From Pieris napi (taxonomy: Eukaryota; Arthropoda; Insecta; Lepidoptera; Pieridae), in contig NC_062257.1 of NCBI RefSeq assembly GCF_905475465.1, forward strand, positions 310,001 to 374,000: DNA of 64,000 bases, read 5' to 3'. Shown here piece after piece: positions 32,201-41,200 of this stretch (position 1 is the first letter of the stretch; every line of letters begins with the position of its first letter). Made by a program: the position numbers and the translations under genes. Under the pieces are notes generated by a model. That model did no database searches and was not told the DNA's origin. It saw only the letters and a program-made list of their open reading frames with translations.

Positions 32201-35200
32201 GGTACAGAAAAACGTTACGGCGCGTGACATGGGGGGGGTGTCAATAACCTCCAAAAATTGCGTGACGTATTACTTGAACCCTAAGATATGGGTCTTACAG
32301 CTAAAAGCAGTAACAAGTAGACAATCAGACAACGTTGGGCCACAAGCCCACCTGATATTAAGTGAGAAGCGGTCTATTGGAAGGCCTGTCCAGGTGATGC
32401 CAACCGTCGCTTAATCAACCCATATTAAACCGAAAGATGGAAGGAGGCAAGGAGTTCCACTCCTTTGCAGTTGCGACACCTGGAGATGTCGACAACGAAG
32501 GGGTGAAACACCAGCGTGCTTCTAGATGAGCGTTGTTTGTTTATTAATATAAAGATTTTATTAAACAAAACTCTCATTAAACGTAAATTAATCAATAAAG
32601 CTTTTTTATAAATTTGACGAATTTTTAAATGATCCTAATCCTTGGGATTGATTTGCTCCAGTTCAAACAATTTGTATGACTCAAAACTTAGCGATAAAAA
32701 AAGTGGAGGAGAGTTTCTTGCCAGTTCTTGGTCGCTGTATGCCCTTGACTTGCGAACTGGTAGTAAATGTAACGAACCGGTAGTAAATTTAAAGAACTAG
32801 TAGTAAATGTAACGAACCGGTAGTAAATTTAAAGAACTAGTAGTAAATGTAACGAACCGATAGTAAATTTAAAGAACTAGTAATAAATGTAACGAACCGG
32901 TAGTAAATTTAAAGAACTAGTAGTAAATGTAACGAACCGGTAGTAAATTTAAAGAACTAGTAGTAAATGCAACGAACTGGTATTAAAGGTAACGAACTGG
33001 TAGTAAATTTAAAGAACTAGTAGTAAATGTAACGAACCGGTAGTAAATTTAAAGAACTAGTAGTAAATGTAACGAACCGGTAGTAAATTTAAAGAACTAG
33101 TAGTAAATGTAACGAACCGGTAGTAAATTTAAAGAACTAGTAGTAAATGTAACGAACCGGTAGTAAATTTAAAGAACTAGTAGTAAATGTAACGAACCGA
33201 TAGTAAATTTAAAGAACTAGTAGTAAATGTAACGAACCGGTAGTAAATTTAAAGAACTAGTAGTAAATGCAACGAACTGGTATTAAATTTAAAGAACTAG
33301 TAGTAAATGCAACGAACTGGTATTAAAGGTAACGAACTGGTAGTAAATTTAAAGAACTAGTAGTAAATGTAACGAACCGGTAGTAAATTTAAAGAACTAG
33401 TAGTAAATGCAACGAACTGGTATTAAAGGTAACGAACTGGTAGTAAATTTAAAGAACTAGTAGTAAATGTAACGAACCGGTAGTAAATTTAAAGAACTAG
33501 TAGTAAATGTAACGAACCGGTAGTAAATTTAAAGAACTAGTAGTAAATGCAACGAACTGGTATTAAAGGTAACGAACTGGTAGTAAATTTAAAGAACTAG
33601 TAGTAAATGTAACGAACCGGTAGTAAATTTAAAGAACTAGTAGTAAATGTAACGAACCGGTAGTAAATTTAAAGAACTAGTAGTAAATGCAACGAACTGG
33701 TATTAAAGGTAACGAACTGGTAGTAAATTTAAAGAACTAGTAGTAAATGTAACGAACCGGTAGTAAATTTAAAGAACTAGTAGTAAATGTAACGAACCGG
33801 TAGTAAATTTAAAGAACTAGTAGTAAATGCAACGAACTGGTATTAAAGGTAACGAACTGGTAGTAAATTTAAAGAACTAGTAGTAAATGCAACGAACTGG
33901 TAGTAAATGTAAATTTAGAATCAAATTTACAACTTTTCTGTTGAGGTTCAAAAGTTATTTTGAGTTTGATCTCCTCCTACGGTCCTTTTGAAGTCTATTA
34001 AAAATATAAGCACAGATAATAAAAGACAAGAAATAAATATACCTTGACGTCAGTATTTCCAAAGAGATTCTTGACTCTGGTGTAATCGTTGACTACGAGG
34101 TCGTATTCCTTCTTCTTTATATTCTTATCGATCGACGCGGGAAGTTGGAAAAGAAATTTATGTCTCGTCAGCATTGAGAGGGCCTCCCTCGTCTTGTCCG
34201 CATTCTCTTTGCGAGATAATATTTCGGAGAAAAGGGAGTCGGCCAGCGATATTGATTCTGAAACCAACATTCAAATTATAATGAAATCTAAGTGCAATAT
34301 TTATTTTATTTTAAGAAACATATAGTTATAACCAATACATAATATAGTAAATATAGTTAAAAAAAACTATAAAACACGCTTTTAAAGCACATCAAACTAA
34401 AAAGTGAAAAATAATTCCTAATTTAGTCTGAAAATGGTAATGAACAAAAAATACTAGTATTAATGTGAAAAAGCGTGGCGTTTTTTGTTTAAACTATATT
34501 TATTTTCCACTTTTTAGTCCTAGCAGCAATATGTGTTGTCTCAATTTAATCGTATTGCTTTGTGGACTAAAAAAAATTTCATTGTTTTTTCGAGATAAAC
34601 CTATGAAATTATTATATTGTCGCTGATTCTTTTATAAGTGTACAAAGTTTGAATTAAATCTGTCCGTTAAAAGTGGGTCAAAATCGAGTCACTCCTTCGG
34701 ACTCGATTACATACATACATACATACATACAGGTGAAGCTAATATAAAGCGTGTAAAAACCATAGCGATTTAAAGTCGGGATCGCTATCGCTACTGTAAG
34801 ATACCTGCGAAGATTTTAAAAACAGCAAACATTAATTATATTTTTTGGCTATTACAATTTATCTGAAGTCAAATCAAGAACGAAAACCAAAGAGTTTTCA
34901 CTGTTTCTATAAGAGACCCTTTTATTTACTTATTTATTTCAAAATTTTACAGCTAACAAAAATTCTATATAATAACAAACAATTATACTAAAAATATAGC
35001 CAAAGATGTAATCTATCTTATATATATATAATGAAAATGGTCTTCGTTTGAGGCTCAATCACGCCTAAACCACTGATCGTATCGACATGAAACTACCACC
35101 ATTCGATGCGAAATTTTTCCTAGATGGTTTATGGCTATTTAAATTCCAACGTTCCTTCATTTTTTTATTGCTGTTTTACTTTTATGAAAATTTATCCATA

Positions 35201-38200
35201 CGGACTTCACCGCGGAAACATTCGGGGAGGCTTCCTAGAACCTCTAAACGTCAACATCTGTTAAAAAAAAATCAATTTTCTTAGCGGGAAGTTAAAAAGA
35301 AGAATAATAAAAATATGAAAAAAAATAAAATAATGAAACATAAAATTTATTTTAATTCGTCCAGCAAAGCGGGCGCGAAACGGCTAGTCTATATATATAA
35401 AAATGCAACCCGTTTTCCGTTGTCATGAGATAACATGAAAACGGCTGGACCGATTTGTCTGATTTTTTTTTTATAATATTCCTTGAAGTACGAGGATGGT
35501 TCTTACGGAGAGAAAAATAAAAAAAATGAGTGAAAAAGTCTAAAAACAACACTTTTCTATATTCCCATACAAAAGATTCGTAATAATACTTAAAAGTCAA
35601 TTTGAACTTTAATACCATATCATAAAGTTCAAGTGTTAGTGGAGGGTTTCCGGGAAGGTAAATTTTTATTTTTTGACATAATGTATTTGTTGTCTTATCA
35701 CCTTTTTTTTTTGATCTTACTAGCTAGACCGGTGTCCCGAATAGCAGAATAAATATTTTAAAAAAATAAAGAATCGACTGTTAGGCGGTACGATGTTCGC
35801 CAGGCCAGCTAGTATATAATATTTACAAAAAGGTTTAAGAATTTTTTAAATGATAAAAGGGAAAAAACAATAAAAAATATTCAATACATACATTTAACTA
35901 AGTAATACCAAATTTGGCTGTTCTGTGATGGTGTAAAAGTGAGGGTATATACGTGAAGGTGTGGGGTATGCTCATGATGCAGATGATTTTGCGTCATGGA
36001 TTTTCTAAATACTTTTTATTTTACTACTTTTTAATAATAATTAATTGAGATAGATTTCTATTCAAGCATTCCATTAACTACTATTGCAGATTAGATAGGT
36101 AGGATTTCCAATTAATTGCTTAAACACAATATTAAATGATAAGGCAATCAAGGTGGGCAGGAAAAAATATAAAAGGATTATGATCATTTTAATGTTATTT
36201 TTAAAAAAATAGGTAAAGATAAAAGAAACAACACATAATTTGAAGGAAGGTCATATGGGAGCGTTCAAGTATTACGTCACGCAATTTTTGGAGATTATTG
36301 ACCCCCCCCCCACCCTGTAACGCACCGTAACGTTTTTCTGTACCCAATAGTAAAACGTTTCGTGATCACGCAGTGACTCTTTATATCTAAAAGTTACCTT
36401 TGTGTGGTGTAAAGTACTGGAAATCCGAAAATAATATTAACAGTAACGCGTAATTCAATCCCTGCCCCGCATCGTATCGTTTAACAAAAGTATCCCCCCC
36501 CCCCAAATTTGTTACGTAATACTTGAAAGCTTCCTATGCAGATATGGTGATTTATACCCTCAATAGCGGCTTGTAGACTCGGCAGAGGTTCTCTGCCATT
36601 CTTCCTCTCATCATCCTCATACATGTTCTTGAGTAGAACAAGTCGGTCCAGTTGGTCCATCACTGCCCCCGTGTTGGCTTTTAGGAAACTCAACTGGCCC
36701 TCCTTCTGGCCTTCTACCTACGAGATATTCTTATTAAAATGAAAGATATATTTTGTGTCTACTTTAATAATAGGAAACATTATTCCCAGGTGATTCTGAT
36801 ATTCTCTTTTTCTCAAAGACCTTGTCGTATTTTTTAAAGTGATCATGTAGGAAGTGTTTTTTGATAACAGTAAAAAACAAAGGCCTATTCTTCAATTACA
36901 TATTTTTATCTATTGCTCATAGATAAACACCCACCCACTTTAACTATAATAAGGAGACTTTTAAGCTTTATTCAATATTATGTTTGAAAAAATCTGATCC
37001 CCACCTTCTCAGTATAGAGAAAAATATTTTTCTTTGGATATTTTAAATTAATAATTTTACGGATTTTTCATTTTTATAGCTTACCTTCCTCTGTAGAAAC
37101 ACAAGTCCCGCCTTTAAATCTTCAAATGATGTGTTGCTGTGGTGCTCCAACAGATACCAGCCTGGTTGGAAGTTCTCGTCAGTCAGCTTACCTGATCTAT
37201 ACAATTATTATTAACAAAAAGTAAAACAAGATCAAAGAAACTGAGGGCCTTCTGATCTAGTTCTATCTATCTAGAGAAGTTGTGCAAGTAATATTAGCTT
37301 ATACAAAGTTGAAAGTGTACCTTTAGTGTGTGTTAGGATAGAACCAATTATAAGATCTAAAAATCAACATGTGCCAGACACAAGCAGCTGATAACCTACT
37401 TACCTATAAAATTAAAATTAGCAATTGGTCAAAGAAACAATTACAAGTCCAAAACCCATATAAAAATTTCTTACCCATCAGGAAACAATTCATTAAGTTC
37501 TTCTTCAGGAAATTTATAATCATCCCCTTCTGTAGATAACCCAAGGGGATCTGGGGGAGTATAAGCAGTGGGGGACATGGGTCGTCTGCCCCATGGCAAT
37601 GCTGGAGGGGCTGTTTCCTCCACCCATACTGCGCTTTCTTTTACTGGGCCAATGGACTCGTGGTATCCTAAAAGGTTTTTTTTTATCTTTACAATAAATT
37701 TAATATACAGCAGATAATAAATAAAACTATGTTTTTCCCTAAAAAAAGTTATGGAAATGATGCAAGACTACATACCTCTAAATTGCACAGTAGATGTGCC
37801 CTCTCCACCCGACCGTGTAGTAACAATTATGTCCCCACGACCTTTACAAGGGCCAGATCTAGCAACAATTTTATTTCTACTCTTCCATTCAGCAGAGAGC
37901 AAGCAGTCACACCCACATATTTTAAGTCCTTTAAACCACAATTCTCGATTAATAAACCTTGAGATTTTAAAATAAAATGGTTAAAACATATCGCGGGCTT
38001 CAAGCCAGAGGGGCGTATAAAAAAAAATCGTTTTTTTTTTTATTACGTCAATTATTTCTAAGTTTATCGATACACCACCTCTGTTTTTTTCATATTTGTA
38101 AGTTAATTACTTTAGAAGATATTAATAAAATACTTTTAGGCGTATAACTGAAGTCAGATATTATTTTCATGCCAGAAAGACGTACCGCGGTCGTAACCAC

Positions 38201-41200
38201 TAATGACGAATTGTGTAACGGACCACAAAGTCGTACGTACATACGATTTCATACGATTATCGATTTTCATATGACCTACCAATATATTGTCGGGCCATAT
38301 AGACGTATGTTCATACGACTTTCGAATTTGTTTTGATTACCAATAAAATGTCATGCCAAAAAGACGTATGCGTATACGACCTTGAATTCGCGCCGCGCTC
38401 TTTCCACCCGCGCAGTCGCAGTGTTCAATAGTCGGCCGTATAGAGTGGACAGGCGGAACATAGAAACGGATTGATGATGACAGCAATGACTCTGTAGCAG
38501 ACCCTAATTACCAACCTGAAGACGAGGAAATTCAGTGCTCGCCAATGTCACCCATTACGTCCTCATCTTTAGTTCAATTTAAACAAACAGTCAGCATTAC
38601 TAATCCACAAGAAATAGAAGAATCGCCCACACTTGAAAGTAACCTTGATGGAATGGAAAATTTAGGCTTTAACGGTGATGACTTTAATGTTCCAATATTA
38701 TATTCCAATAAATCACCATTGTCAGTATTTAGGACAAACAAGGATTACGAACTACTAGAATCATCGGTTCCATCAATAGAAAAACAACTTACACCGCTGT
38801 TTACACCAGTAGCATCCATACACTCAATAGGAAGCCCTAGCATTATAGAAACTTCTGAAAACCCACATAACGAGAATCTGTCAACTTTCATTGATGACAG
38901 CGATGACTCTGTAGCAGACCCTAATTACCAACCTGATGACGAGGAAATTCAGTGCTCGCCAATGTCACCCATTACGTCCTCATCTTTAGTTCAAATTGAA
39001 CAACCAGTCAGCATTACTAATCCACAAGAAATAGAAGAATCGCCCACACTTGAAAGTAACCTTGATCGTCAAAAAGTGAAAAGATGCAAAAGAAAAATAC
39101 CGGAAAATTGAAAAAAAAACATTAGAAAAACGAAAAAAAATTGCGGTGAAACATACATATCAAGTCAAGGAAAAAATGTACCGGCAAAAAAGTGTGGCAA
39201 TGAAAATTGTAAGTGTCAACGAGCTTGTCATACAAAAATTGATAATAGTACGAGAAAAAATATTCATTTGTCATTTTGGGGTTTGGGTAGTATTTAAAGA
39301 CAAAGGGATTTTATAGTATCGAACGTGGTTTCAACTGAAGCAACAGGATCACGTGTGACAAACTCGAGAAGGAAATTCACTTTGAATTACAGTTTCAAGA
39401 TTAATTCGGAAACGGTAAATGTGTGTCAACCTTTTTTTCTTCGTACACTGAATATCAGTGACAAGATGGTCCGTACTGCTTTGAAGAAAGCGCGCCGAGG
39501 AGTGGGTAATATACCTTCCCCTGATAAAAGAGGTCATCACATACCTTGCAACAAATTTAGCGAAGACAACATAAAGTTTGCTAATGATCACATAGATTCA
39601 TTTCCAAAAGTGCCTTCTCATTGGTGCCGTAAAGATACAAAAAAGATTTATTTGGAGACCATTCTTAATAAAGAAAAAATGTACGAATTATATAAGCAGC
39701 AATGTTTGGAGAACCATAAGAAACCCATTGGAAAAACTTCGTATAAAGAACTAATTTTAAATAAGAATATAGGTTTCCACAAACCAAGAAAGGACCAGTG
39801 TTGGTGTAACAAATATGAGCAATTAACTGAAGAAGAACAAAAGGCGAAACAAGAAGAATACGAAGAGCATGTTAACAGAAAATACTATGCACAGGAAGAA
39901 AAAACATCGGATAAAATTAAAGCAATAGAAGATAGTCGCTCGCATGTTTGTACTTTTGACTTTAAAGCAGTGCTATATTGTCCTTTGGTTTTAGGAAAAC
40001 CTGTATTTTATAAACGGAAGTTAGGTAGCATGAATTTCACAATTCACAATGCAGCGACTAAACAAGGCTATTGTTATTTTTGGCCGGAATATGAAGGCAA
40101 CCGTGGATCAAACAAAGTATCAACATGTCTCTATAATTACGTCTCAAATCTCTCCAATGTCGATCACCTGATTTTATTTTCTGACTGCTGTCCAGGGCAG
40201 AATAGAAATTCTGTGCTTGTTGCTATGTTCAATTATATCATTACATCACCTGACAATGAGATTAGAGTCATTGACTATAAATTTCTTGAACCTGGTCACA
40301 CCTACATGGAGTGCGACAACATGCACTCGACAATTGAACGAGCTTCTGAGTATGCCAAAATCTACATCCCTGATGACTGGCAAAATGTGATACGACTAGC
40401 TCGTAAAGACAATCCATATAATGTTCAAGTTATGGAACACACAGACTTTTTGGATTTCAAATCACTGCGAAGTACTATTATTCCAAATAAAATGAAAGCC
40501 ACTGATGGAACTGTTTTGCAATGGGCTAACGTAAGATGGTTACGATTTAATAAAAACATTCCCCATTCGTTGTTTTTTAAATATGATTACTGGGAAGAAT
40601 TCAAAGAGGTAAAATTAAAGGAGAGAGTGACTAGATCGGAACATAATTCGAATCTTGCAAAACTGTACCCAGGACAAATTTTGTTAAAACAAGCAAAACA
40701 TAAAGATCTGATGGAAATGTGTCGAGATGGGACGATAACCAAGAATCATAACTACTACTATGAAAAACTTCCTGTTCAGTCTGTATCAGGATCGTTGCCT
40801 CAGACTAGGCCTCGTCAAGATGATGACGAATTGGAATTATCTGCAACACGAGCCTCATATTTAAGACGTCGGTCAGGGAAAAAGAATTAATCAGTTCATT
40901 TGATAAGAACCTACATAGATCTTTGAACTTATTACTTTTGCTTGCTCAGTTGGATCTAAATAGATTAAGTCGTTTGCCTGTACCTGCTCTAAATTTAAAT
41001 GAGATTGCATGCAACTAAATGGAAAGTACTTACTATTCATGTTTTTCATCTTTATAGATATTTTTATAGATGTATTTTTTTTGTTTGTTTATTTTGTTTC
41101 TATTTAGGTTAACATCTATTTTTTAATAGGTAACCAAGTTTAATACTATTCATGTTTTTCATCTTCATAGATATTTTTATAATTAGCAGTTTTTTTAGTT

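Noticed and set aside
37729..37975. Two plus-strand frames of 74-77 codons
   Set aside because: Antisense of sec5 exon 2.
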